Below, in pieces: positions 1-8,546 of a stretch of 64,000 bases of DNA. This stretch comes from Lachnospiraceae bacterium. GTDB taxonomy: Bacteria > Bacillota > Clostridia > Lachnospirales > Lachnospiraceae. The number at the start of each line of letters is the position of its first letter. Position 1 is the stretch's first letter. The stretch spans positions 1 to 64,000 of the forward strand of contig JAFYGB010000069.1 of assembly GCA_017543445.1 (NCBI GenBank), given 5' to 3'. The position numbers were made by a program, and so were the translations under genes. The notes below the pieces were generated by a model, which saw nothing but the letters and a program-made list of their open reading frames with translations, did no database searches and was not told where the DNA came from.

Positions 1-2
1 AG

Positions 3-269
3 CAGCCGAAGAGCACGAGCGTGAAGGCCGGCAGTGTTGCAACGTTTACTGTGGCGGCAAACGGCAAAGGCCCCCTGAAATATCAGTGGCAGTCGCGCAA
101 AAACGCCTCCAGTTCGTGGTCGAACTCGGGACAGTCCGGAGCGAAGACGGCGACGCTCAATGTCAATGCGCTCGCAGGCTTAAACGGCTGGCAGTTCCGC
201 TGCGTTGTAACAGACGCGAACGGAATGAGCTGGGGATCAAACCCGGCGACATTGACCGTGACGAAGTAA
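3..269 (+). CDS. C-terminal end of an Ig-like repeat surface protein (5' truncated)
   Basis: The reading frame is already open at the left edge, so this is the end of a longer gene; the GTG at 21 is an internal codon, not a convincing start. What remains is a single Ig-like repeat: a QPKS entry, an AxFTV strand, then YQWQSRKN, SNSGQSGAKTATL, GWQFRCVV and a final ATLTV. This is the same module found six, six, four, one and five times in the genes at 446, 2967, 5626, 26246 and 27989. No anchoring signal follows; the protein simply ends after the last strand. Its role is inferred to be adhesive or structural at the cell surface, because the related genes have signal peptides. A terminator follows. 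Confidence 0.85.
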   Translation, partial: QPKSTSVKAGSVATFTVAANGKGPLKYQWQSRKNASSSWSNSGQSGAKTATLNVNALAGLNGWQFRCVVTDANGMSWGSNPATLTVTK

Positions 270-293
270 ACAGAATACAGTTTTAATGACGCT

Positions 294-339
294 TGCGGCG
301 GACTTCGATTATCGTGTCCGCCGCATGTGTTATTTTTTC
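294..339 (+). terminator. Rho-independent terminator after the first Ig gene
   Basis: A 10-bp GC-rich stem (TGCGGCGGAC paired with GTCCGCCGCA, loop of 12) is followed within a few bases by a T-rich tract. It ends transcription of the truncated gene. Confidence 0.75.
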
Positions 340-355
340 TAATTACACTCCAAGT

Positions 356-385
356 GTAGATATGGGCGTTATTTTCTGCTATAAT
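356..385 (+). promoter_or_regulatory. Candidate promoter for the Ig gene at 446
   Basis: A perfect TATAAT at 380-385 lies 60 bp before the start codon. The -35 is weak (TGTAGA at 356-361, 18-bp spacing). The preceding terminator supports an independent transcription start here. Confidence 0.5.
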
Positions 386-445
386 ATTATGTGTGCAATT
401 GAAAGGCACAAGAGAAAATGGATGAACTCAGGAGGTTTACTTCGC

Positions 446-2785
446 ATGAAGAAACAAAAATTCAGGATGGCCAGTACCGTGGCTACGTTCGCGGTCCTCG
501 TCATCGCATTGGCAGTGCTCATCTTCTACATGACGCCGACGGTCTCCGCAGGGAAGTACATGTACGATGGCACCGGCGGAACATTCACGGGCTCCGGCTC
601 GAACCAGAAGGCTCGGTTTAACTCCCCCGAGGACCCTCTGGACGGCTGGGGAACTATCAGCGGTTATATTCTCGATGAGAATACCGCCGGAGATGTTGAG
701 ATCAACCCGTTTAGCATTCGCGTTTCAAAGGTCATCGTCGGGGGAAATGCATACCTTACCGCACGTAAGGTGTATAATGTTAACCCTCCGAGCGACGGCG
801 AGCACGGCGTCCTTATGTATATCTCCATTACGAATACGGGAACGCGCGCGATATCACCGTCTTACATGCAGCTGAACATAGGAAATGTGTCTACGGACTG
901 GTACTGTGTTATCAACGATACCTATCCTCACCGCTATACACCGACGGGTAAGACGCGCACGTACTACGCATACGCAAACGTACCCGATGATAGCGAGATG
1001 ATCCCCTTCCTTCGCTACATGGGTAATGACGGAAGCGGCATAAATAACAACAATCTTGTATATATGGCGATGACGGCTTCCGCACCGGAACCGAATTCGA
1101 CGGAAGCACCGAACCCGCCTACCATTTCGACGCAGCCGAAGAATAAGGGTGTTGCAGCCGGCACGACGGCAGAGTTTTATGTGGAAGCATACGGAACCGG
1201 AGCCCTCAACTACCAGTGGCAGTATCGTAAGAATTCTTCTGCTTCCTGGGCAGACTCCGGACAGAAGGGTTCGAAGACCGATACACTGAAAGTTGCAGCG
1301 ACCGAACAGTTGAACGGATATCAGTTCCGTTGTGTGATCACGGATCCTGCGACCGGATTGCAGGTGACTTCGAAAGCAGTTACCCTGTCGATCAATCTGG
1401 TGATCCTGGCACAGCCGGCGGATCGAAACGCGGCGACCGGTTCTACAGTGAAATTTACAGTTCAGGCTTCCGGCGTGGGAACGCTTACGTACCGCTGGCA
1501 GCAGCGCAGCAGCGCTTCCGGAACCTGGGCAAACTCGAACTTAAGCGGAGCGAACACGAACACACTCAGTGTTGCTGCGAACTCCTCCCATAACGGCTGG
1601 CAGTTCCGCTGTATGGTAAGCGATCAAAAGGGCGAAGCCGCAGAGTCTACGGCGGCGACGCTGAATGTCGTACCGATCACAATCTCTGCACAGCCTGCGA
1701 ACCAGAGCGCACAGGCAGGCGATACGGCGAAATTCACCGTAGAAGCGAGCGGCTCCGGCACCCTGACCTATCAGTGGCAGTCCCGTAAGAACGCCACATC
1801 CGCATGGTCGAATTCCGGTATGACCGGTGCGAAGACGAAGACCTTATCTGTCGCTACGAGCGGCGGCCTCGATGGCTGGCAGTTCCGCTGCGTTATCAAG
1901 GACGGCAACGGCCGTACGGTCGAGTCGGATGAAGCGACTCTTACCGTTCGCATTAAGTTCACTTCTCAGCCGGCAAATGTTGCCACGGTTCCCGGCCAGA
2001 CGGCGCAGTTCACGATGTCCGCTGCCGGTAAGGCACCTCTTAGCTACCAGTGGCAGTCTCGTAAGAATGCAGATTCCGCATGGACGAACTCCGGACAGCC
2101 CGGCGCGAAGACTAAGACCCTCTCGGTAAATGCGATCGCCGGCTTAAACGGCTGGCAGTTCCGCTGCGTTGTAACAGATGGAAACGGTTTCAGGTGGGGC
2201 TCGAACCCCGCAACATTGACCGTAGGCGCGATCGCAGTGACTAAGCAGCCTACCGATCAGAAAGCGACCGCAGGTTCCGTTGCGAAGTTCTCCTTAAGCG
2301 CCGCCGGTTCCGGCAACCTTACCTACCAGTGGCAGTCCCGTAAGAATTCGTCGGCATCCTGGTCGAATTCCGGCCAGACCGGTGCGAAGACCGCGACTCT
2401 GTCGATCAATGCGATCGCCGGCTTAAACGGTTGGCAGTTCCGCTGTGTCGTAAGAGACAGCGCGAACCATCAGACCATCTCGAATGTCGTTTCGTTGTGG
2501 ATCGTTCCGAACATCCAGGCGCAGCCCCAGAACGTCAGTGTGAAGGCCGGCGCGACTGCGATCTTCTCGATCCGCGCGACTGGAACGGGAACGCTGAAAT
2601 ACCAGTGGCAGTCTCGTAAGAATGCCTCTTCGGACTGGTCGAATTCCGGCCAGACCGGCGCAAAGACCGTGGCTCTGTCGGTGAATGCGATCGCGGGCTT
2701 GAATGGCTGGCAGTTCCGTTGTGTTGTGATCGATTCGAATGGACAGAAGTCCTACTCGAACGTGGCAACATTGACCGTCAAATAA
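446..2785 (+). CDS. Secreted protein with unique N-terminal domain and six Ig-like repeats
   Basis: I start the gene at the ATG at 446 (779 residues) because AGGAGG sits just upstream and the product then opens with a Lys-rich signal peptide (MKKQKFRM..., hydrophobic core, TVSA cleavage-like site near residue 36). Residues ~38-215 form a domain I do not recognise, Tyr/Asn-rich and predicted beta. From ~225 to the end there are six Ig-like repeats of ~90 residues, each with an xQPxN entry, YQWQ, SRKN, GAKTxTL and a GWQFRC strand. Each repeat has one Cys only, so the classic Ig disulfide is absent. No LPXTG or other C-terminal anchor is visible, so it is either released or held by another route. 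Binding or adhesion is inferred from architecture only. Confidence 0.85.
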   Translation: MKKQKFRMASTVATFAVLVIALAVLIFYMTPTVSAGKYMYDGTGGTFTGSGSNQKARFNSPEDPLDGWGTISGYILDENTAGDVEINPFSIRVSKVIVGGNAYLTARKVYNVNPPSDGEHGVLMYISITNTGTRAISPSYMQLNIGNVSTDWYCVINDTYPHRYTPTGKTRTYYAYANVPDDSEMIPFLRYMGNDGSGINNNNLVYMAMTASAPEPNSTEAPNPPTISTQPKNKGVAAGTTAEFYVEAYGTGALNYQWQYRKNSSASWADSGQKGSKTDTLKVAATEQLNGYQFRCVITDPATGLQVTSKAVTLSINLVILAQPADRNAATGSTVKFTVQASGVGTLTYRWQQRSSASGTWANSNLSGANTNTLSVAANSSHNGWQFRCMVSDQKGEAAESTAATLNVVPITISAQPANQSAQAGDTAKFTVEASGSGTLTYQWQSRKNATSAWSNSGMTGAKTKTLSVATSGGLDGWQFRCVIKDGNGRTVESDEATLTVRIKFTSQPANVATVPGQTAQFTMSAAGKAPLSYQWQSRKNADSAWTNSGQPGAKTKTLSVNAIAGLNGWQFRCVVTDGNGFRWGSNPATLTVGAIAVTKQPTDQKATAGSVAKFSLSAAGSGNLTYQWQSRKNSSASWSNSGQTGAKTATLSINAIAGLNGWQFRCVVRDSANHQTISNVVSLWIVPNIQAQPQNVSVKAGATAIFSIRATGTGTLKYQWQSRKNASSDWSNSGQTGAKTVALSVNAIAGLNGWQFRCVVIDSNGQKSYSNVATLTVK

Positions 2786-2812
2786 GCAAATAACAAACGA
2801 AATCATAGAACC

Positions 2813-2854
2813 TCTGCGGCGGGCGCAAAATCAGCGTCCGCCGCAGATTTTTTT
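2813..2854 (+). terminator. Rho-independent terminator
   Basis: A 14-bp stem (TCTGCGGCGGGCGC with GCGTCCGCCGCAGA) is followed by an uninterrupted T tract. The stem closely resembles the one at 294, which suggests duplication of the whole gene unit. Confidence 0.9.
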
Positions 2855-2876
2855 AGGCTCTTTTGGTATTCGTGCG

Positions 2877-2905
2877 TTGTTTTTTCCGCTGTATTATGCT
2901 ACACT
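2877..2905 (+). promoter_or_regulatory. Candidate sigma-A promoter
   Basis: TTGTTT (2877-2882), 17-bp spacer, TACACT (2900-2905), placed between a terminator and the start codon at 2967. Confidence 0.5.
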
Positions 2906-2966
2906 GGAATCAGGTTTTATGTAGCTAGAAAACAATCGCATATTTTGGAAAAGAGAGGAAGGCTTT

Positions 2967-5591
2967 ATGAGTAAACGCCGATTTTTCAAACTCACGATAA
3001 CGCTCCTTGTGATGGGGCTGATGCTGACGATGGTACCGAAACAGGTCAGTGCATCTGACGACGATGATACTATTTGGACGGTGTATTTCCATCCATCGAG
3101 CACAGCAGGGTCCTATGTGAAGGTAATGAACGGAAATTGGTTAAATCCGCTTCCGACCCTCTACAGCGAGGATGCTGTCTTTATGGGGTGGTATTATGAC
3201 TATAACACCTACTATGATCAGTTCCTTGCGAGCAGGATCTATAAGGATCTGGATCTATATGCAAGGATGGATCCGATACTGAAAAATGCTTCCGTAACGG
3301 TCGTTGCTCCCGTGGCCGGAAATCGTCCGAATACGACACAGATCGTGCATCCTTCCGGAGCTCATTATGCGATCTCGAGTGTTAAGTTCATCGAGTATGA
3401 TAATGGACCGGTGAAGACACTGGGCTCGAAAGATGTGTTTGTGAAGGGAAAGACCTACCAGGTCGTAGTCGGGTTCCGCCCTCAGGATAACTACAAGATC
3501 GCGGTATCTTCGTGTGTGTATAATGGCGTTACGTATTTTGCGCCTACGAAGGTCAGGATCAATAATAATATAGCAAAACTATATGACGACTTCTCCAACT
3601 GGACTCTGACATATGATACCGATTTGGTGACCGAGTACTATACTTTTTTCTACACGCCGGATCCGGATATGTATTGTGCGCTTTATTTCGAGTTGAACGC
3701 GCCGAATAACACGACGGCTGCCGGCGGACCGAGTGCGATCAATACGTACTTTGGAGATACGATCACGATCCCGTCGAAGAGACCATCCTGTTCCGGTTAT
3801 ACGTTTTTGGGATGGTCCACCGATGAAAATGCAGACGAGGCGGAGTATCAGCCGGGCGATACCTATCAGGTACGGTCCGAATGGGCAGATCGTCTCTACG
3901 CAGTTTGGGCGAAGAAGCCTAGCATTAAGGCACATCCCGAGGATGTGGCTGTGCTTCCGGGAGAGACAGCGGAATTCTCCGTTCTGGCGCTTGGTTATAA
4001 GTCTTTGACCTATCAGTGGCAGTACCAGGTTCCCGGTAGTACGAACTGGACAGACTGCACTGAGGAAAGCGCTACGACGGCGACGCTGTCGATCATCGCG
4101 GATAATGCTCTTTGTGGATATAGTTATCGTTGCTTTATAACGGATGCAGCAGGCGTTTCGGTAGTCTCAAATCCGGCTACGTTCCATGCCTGCCCGGTCA
4201 TCACTCATCAGCCGCGAAATGTGAAGACCTCCGCGGGTTCCACGGCGACGCTTTCATTGACCGCGACCGGAGCGGAACCGCTTAGTTACCAGTGGCAGTC
4301 GCGGAAGGACGAAAACTCTGCCTGGTCGAATTCGGGCATGGCTGGTGCGAAGACCGACACGCTTAAGGTCACCGTGAGCGGCGGCTTGTATGGCTGGAAG
4401 TTCCGCTGCATCGTTACGGATGCACATGGGGTGAAGACGATCTCAAAGGCCGTCTCCCTGTCGATCAATCCGACGATCACGAAGAATCCGGAGAATAAGA
4501 CCGTTCAAGCGACCTATGCCGCGATCTTTAACGTGGAGGCGATCGGACCCAAACCGCTGACCTACCAGTGGCAGGAACGCGCTGACGCTACGCAGGAGTG
4601 GACGAATTCATCGGAGGCCGATTCGGATACATCTCAGCTGATCGTTGGCACCGCTATCGGAAAACACGGATATCAGTACCGTTGCATCGTTACCGCAGCG
4701 AACGGATTAAGCAGGGCGTCGTCGCCGGCCACGCTGATCCTCATCCCGAGGATCATGAAGCAGCCGGTCAACCGTACAATGTCGGTCGGAACGACAGCTC
4801 CATTTACCGTTGAAGTACGAGGTAAGGCGACCATCAGTTATCAGTGGCAGTCCCGCAAGAACGAGTCGTCGAACTGGTCGAACTCCGGGCAGCCCGGCGC
4901 GAAGACCGCGACGCTTTCGGTCAATGTGATCGCAGGCCTGGACGGCTGGCAGTTCCGCTGTATCATAACGGACGGAAACGGACAGAGGAATGTCACGGAC
5001 GTTGTTACGCTTCGAGTGAAAACGGATACCCCGAAGATCACGACCCAACCGGTGGACCAGACGGTGACGACCGGTGCGAACGCGACATTTTCCGTAGCCG
5101 CGCTGTGCACAGAGACCATGACCTATCAGTGGCAGTCGCGTAAGGACGCGAACAGCGCCTGGACGAATTCGGGCCAGAGCGGAGCGAAGACCGAGACCCT
5201 GACGGTAGCGACCATCCCCGGCTTAAACGGCTGGCAGTTCCGCTGCATCGTGACCGCGGCAAATGGTAAGAAAGCCACCTCCAATGTGGCCACCTTGACC
5301 GTTCTTCCGGTGATCACCCAGGAGCCTACCGACGCGACGGCAGCCGCCGGCGAGAAGGCGATATTTACAGTAAAAGCAAATGGCAAGGGACTCACGTACC
5401 GCTGGCAGTCACGCAAGAATGCGGATGCGGCATGGACGAACTCCGGACAGAGCGGAGCGAAGACGGATACATTGACCGTATCGATGCTTGCAGGCTTAAA
5501 TGGCTGGCAGTTCCGCTGCGTCGTGACTGACGCAAACGGGCAGAAAGCTTATTCCAAAGAAGCCGTATTAAAGAAGGGTGAATGGTTATAA
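2967..5591 (+). CDS. Secreted protein with InlB/Flg_new-type repeats and six Ig-like repeats
   Basis: The 874-residue product starts with a signal peptide (MSKRRFFKLTITLLV..., cleavage near ASA|SDDDD, residue ~30). Two segments match the Listeria-Bacteroides (InlB B / Flg_new) repeat pattern: residues ~38-100, with FMGWYYD and DLYARM, and ~235-316, with GYTFLGWSTD and RLYAVWA. Between them is a beta-rich stretch without a name. From ~317 there are six Ig-like repeats; the first and third are divergent (YQWQYQ, YQWQER) and the last three nearly match those of neighbouring genes. A GAGAGGAAGG ribosome site precedes the ATG. The product ends in KKGEWL, with no sortase motif. The gene at 5626 starts 34 bp downstream and is probably co-transcribed. 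A surface adhesin role is inferred from the InlB-type repeats. Confidence 0.85.
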   Translation: MSKRRFFKLTITLLVMGLMLTMVPKQVSASDDDDTIWTVYFHPSSTAGSYVKVMNGNWLNPLPTLYSEDAVFMGWYYDYNTYYDQFLASRIYKDLDLYARMDPILKNASVTVVAPVAGNRPNTTQIVHPSGAHYAISSVKFIEYDNGPVKTLGSKDVFVKGKTYQVVVGFRPQDNYKIAVSSCVYNGVTYFAPTKVRINNNIAKLYDDFSNWTLTYDTDLVTEYYTFFYTPDPDMYCALYFELNAPNNTTAAGGPSAINTYFGDTITIPSKRPSCSGYTFLGWSTDENADEAEYQPGDTYQVRSEWADRLYAVWAKKPSIKAHPEDVAVLPGETAEFSVLALGYKSLTYQWQYQVPGSTNWTDCTEESATTATLSIIADNALCGYSYRCFITDAAGVSVVSNPATFHACPVITHQPRNVKTSAGSTATLSLTATGAEPLSYQWQSRKDENSAWSNSGMAGAKTDTLKVTVSGGLYGWKFRCIVTDAHGVKTISKAVSLSINPTITKNPENKTVQATYAAIFNVEAIGPKPLTYQWQERADATQEWTNSSEADSDTSQLIVGTAIGKHGYQYRCIVTAANGLSRASSPATLILIPRIMKQPVNRTMSVGTTAPFTVEVRGKATISYQWQSRKNESSNWSNSGQPGAKTATLSVNVIAGLDGWQFRCIITDGNGQRNVTDVVTLRVKTDTPKITTQPVDQTVTTGANATFSVAALCTETMTYQWQSRKDANSAWTNSGQSGAKTETLTVATIPGLNGWQFRCIVTAANGKKATSNVATLTVLPVITQEPTDATAAAGEKAIFTVKANGKGLTYRWQSRKNADAAWTNSGQSGAKTDTLTVSMLAGLNGWQFRCVVTDANGQKAYSKEAVLKKGEWL

Positions 5592-5625
5592 AGCTTATTG
5601 AGAAAAGGATAGGAGGTAACGTGGA

Positions 5626-8376
5626 ATGAAACAGAGGAGAGTATCATGGCCTCGGCTCATCGTCGCACTGTTTGTGCTGACCGTTACTATAACAGGCGCT
5701 GTGGCGCTTTTCGGTGGCTGTGGATCTACGGGGGTCTGGGTTTATGCGGGCAGTAGCGCAGGCGTGTCCATCACGTCGCAGCCGGCGAGTGCCTATGTGC
5801 CGGTCGGCAACACGGCGGAGTTTAGTGTGGCGGCGACGGGTACAGGCACGCTTAGCTATCAATGGCAGTCACGTAAGGACGCGAACAGTACCTGGGCGAA
5901 CTCCGGATTAAACGGCGCGAAGACGAAGAAACTATCGTTCGAAGCATTGGCCGGCTTAAACGGCTGGCAGTTCCGCTGCGTTGTAACGGACGTAAATAAG
6001 AAGACGGCAGTCTCGAAGGCAGTCACGTTGACGGTCGTTCCGAAGATCAAAACACAGCCGAAGAACCAGACCGTACCGGTCGGAAACACCGCGACATTTA
6101 CCGTGGAAGCGACCGGCAAGGCAACGCTTACCTACCAGTGGCAGTCCCGTAAGGATGCGTCGTCTGCATGGTCGAATTCGGGCCAGAGCGGAGCGAAGAC
6201 GAAGACTCTGTCTGTCGCAACCCTGGCGGGCCTAAACGGCTGGCAGTTCCGCTGTGTCGTAACGGACGGCAACGGAAAGAGCTGGGGCTCGAACGCCGCG
6301 ACCCTGACCGTGGTCCCGAGGATCACGAAGCAGCCGGCGAGCATTCCGAAGGCAGTGGGGGACACCGCGACATTTACCGTGGAGGCGACCGGTAAGGCGC
6401 CCTTGAGCTACCAGTGGCAGTCGCGTAAAGATGCAAACACCGCATGGTCGAATTCGGGCCAGAGCGGAGCGAAGACGAAGACTCTGTCTGTCGCAACCCT
6501 GGCGGGCCTAAACGGCTGGCAGTTCCGCTGCGTGGTAACGGACGGCAACGGGAAGAGCTGGGGCTCGAACCCTGCGACATTGACCGTGATCCCGAAGATC
6601 ACACAGCAACCGGTGAGTATCCACGTCGTAGCCGGAACGACCGTGCAGTTTACGGTCGAAGCGACCGGAAAAGCGACACTGAGCTACCAGTGGCAGTCGC
6701 GTAAGGACGAGAACAGCACCTGGGCGAATTCGGGCTTAAGTAGCGCGAAGACGGCATCCCTGACGGTCGCATCGGTGTCCGGCTTAAACGGCTGGCAGTT
6801 CCGTTGCGTGGTAACGGACGGCAACGGAAAGAAGGCGGCCTCCGCCACAGCGACCCTGTATGTGGAGCTTCTGCCGATCAATGCCGTGGATATCACGCTG
6901 TACGCGCTCTCAGACGGCTATAAGGACGTTTTGACCATTCCTTCGAATAAACTACAGAAATTCCAGCTAGAGGCCACAGGAACGAACGTACGATACTCTG
7001 TGCAGAGTGGTTCCTCCTGTACGGTCGACTCCACCGGTCTGGTGCAGGTCCGTTACGTCCAGACGACGGTCTACAGTCTGGCGACCGGCGAGAGCCGTGT
7101 CGAGAACCGACCGCAGTTCGGTGACTCCGTGATCGCATGCACCGTCGACGGCGTGACCTACTATATAAACGTGCATGTGCTGGACTACTCCGTAGAGTAT
7201 GCCGACAGCCGGATTCGTGAGTACCTGAACCAGAACATCACTTCCGGCATGACCGACATGGAGAAGATGCAAGCCATCGCACGTTATCCGGCTACGTTTG
7301 ACTACAGTGCGAGCTACTCCGGCTACGTTTCCATGCTGATCTACGGCGGCGGTGACTGCTGGGCCAGCACAGCCCTGATCATCCGCGAGTGCGAGATGCT
7401 GGGCATCGAAGCCTGGTCCCGCAACGGAAATAAGGATCCCGGCGCCGGCAGCGGCCATCGCAACGCGATGGCGTACTTAAACGGCAAATACTACGAACTC
7501 GAGGCAGGTTACTCGGGAAAGGCGCCCCGTTCCTACAACGTAAAGGAGCGGACCAGCCTGTTCTCGACCCGTAATCTTTCGGACGGCACGCTGTCCGTCT
7601 ATCAGTTCGATGGTAAGACCTACCCGGATAAGTTTGAGATCCCGACCTCGATCGGAGGCAAGAACGTCACCGTGATCGAGAAGAGTGCATTTTCCTCGCT
7701 GACGAGCAGCGAGGTGGTACTTCCCGCGAATCTCGTGGAACTCGGCGATTTCGCCTTTACCGCAGGTAAGAACCTGAAGAAGGTCACCATCCCCGCATCT
7801 GTGAAGACCTGGGGCTCCGGCGTATTCACACAGGCTGCCGATCTGGTGATCACGATCGCCTCCGGCAATCCGTACTTCGTCCTGAAGAATAACTGTGTTT
7901 ACTCGAAGGACCTGACGGTTCTGTACGATGCGCACCTCGCCTCCGGCCAGGTGACCCTGCAGAGCGGTCTTACGAAGATCCAGCCTTACGCGTTCTACTA
8001 CAACGCAGCCGCGACGGAGATCGTCGTTCCGGCGACCGTGACCACCATCGGTGAGGGCGCCTTCGGCAACTGCTCGGCGCTGACGAATGTAACTTTCTCG
8101 GGCAATGGTCTTAAGAACCTGGACGCTTTCGTGTTCGCCTATACGAGCCTGGAGAGCGTGACATTGCCCGCGTCCCTTACGACGATCGACGCACACGCAT
8201 TCTGGTACGGCGGTTCGATGAACGTGATCTTCACGTCCACCACGGCCCCGACCTGGAGCGAAACCGACTTCAACGTCTCGGGCTATAGCAATATGCACTT
8301 CTACGCACCTGTGGGCGCGACCGGCTACGACAGCGGCGTATGGACGCAACTGAACGTGACATACGGGACACCGTAG
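5626..8376 (+). CDS. Surface protein: four Ig-like repeats, transglutaminase-like domain, BspA-type LRR
   Basis: This 916-residue protein begins with a hydrophobic signal ending in FGGC, so it may be a lipoprotein (the -3 residue is atypical). Four Ig-like repeats (~48-412) are followed by a beta domain (~415-520). Next comes a transglutaminase-like segment in which the GGGDCWAS motif supplies Cys578, the GHRNAMAYL motif supplies His611, and YYELEAG supplies a likely acidic third member. The C-terminal ~250 residues are BspA-type LRR_5 repeats (ALxxIxAFxxCxxLxxVxxPxxV pattern). Transglutaminase-like folds of this kind can act as cysteine peptidases or acyl transferases; which applies cannot be told here. 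AGGAGG lies 11 bp upstream of the ATG. It probably shares a transcript with the previous gene and ends at a strong terminator. Confidence 0.85.
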   Translation: MKQRRVSWPRLIVALFVLTVTITGAVALFGGCGSTGVWVYAGSSAGVSITSQPASAYVPVGNTAEFSVAATGTGTLSYQWQSRKDANSTWANSGLNGAKTKKLSFEALAGLNGWQFRCVVTDVNKKTAVSKAVTLTVVPKIKTQPKNQTVPVGNTATFTVEATGKATLTYQWQSRKDASSAWSNSGQSGAKTKTLSVATLAGLNGWQFRCVVTDGNGKSWGSNAATLTVVPRITKQPASIPKAVGDTATFTVEATGKAPLSYQWQSRKDANTAWSNSGQSGAKTKTLSVATLAGLNGWQFRCVVTDGNGKSWGSNPATLTVIPKITQQPVSIHVVAGTTVQFTVEATGKATLSYQWQSRKDENSTWANSGLSSAKTASLTVASVSGLNGWQFRCVVTDGNGKKAASATATLYVELLPINAVDITLYALSDGYKDVLTIPSNKLQKFQLEATGTNVRYSVQSGSSCTVDSTGLVQVRYVQTTVYSLATGESRVENRPQFGDSVIACTVDGVTYYINVHVLDYSVEYADSRIREYLNQNITSGMTDMEKMQAIARYPATFDYSASYSGYVSMLIYGGGDCWASTALIIRECEMLGIEAWSRNGNKDPGAGSGHRNAMAYLNGKYYELEAGYSGKAPRSYNVKERTSLFSTRNLSDGTLSVYQFDGKTYPDKFEIPTSIGGKNVTVIEKSAFSSLTSSEVVLPANLVELGDFAFTAGKNLKKVTIPASVKTWGSGVFTQAADLVITIASGNPYFVLKNNCVYSKDLTVLYDAHLASGQVTLQSGLTKIQPYAFYYNAAATEIVVPATVTTIGEGAFGNCSALTNVTFSGNGLKNLDAFVFAYTSLESVTLPASLTTIDAHAFWYGGSMNVIFTSTTAPTWSETDFNVSGYSNMHFYAPVGATGYDSGVWTQLNVTYGTP

Positions 8377-8401
8377 GCGGAAAGACAAATAGAAACATCA
8401 A

Positions 8402-8435
8402 TTTTTGACGGAATCTGCTTAGATTCCGTCAAAAA
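8402..8435 (+). terminator. Perfect 15-bp hairpin terminator
   Basis: TTTTTGACGGAATCT pairs perfectly with AGATTCCGTCAAAAA around a GCTT loop. The A and T flanks allow termination in either direction. It separates the Ig cluster from the polysaccharide locus. Confidence 0.9.
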
Positions 8436-8546
8436 TTTATATAGATTTAATAGACATATTTGATATGATATGGTAGAACGAAAAACAGGGGGTATCGGAA
8501 GGGAAGAGCGTCATATTGTCCTAATTGTCCGCCAGGGGAGAATAAT

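Noticed and set aside
5859-6119. Repeated minus-strand frames over the Ig repeats (RDCH, QRNCQPFKP pattern)
   Set aside because: They are the antisense of the conserved Ig motifs and recur only because the coding repeat does.
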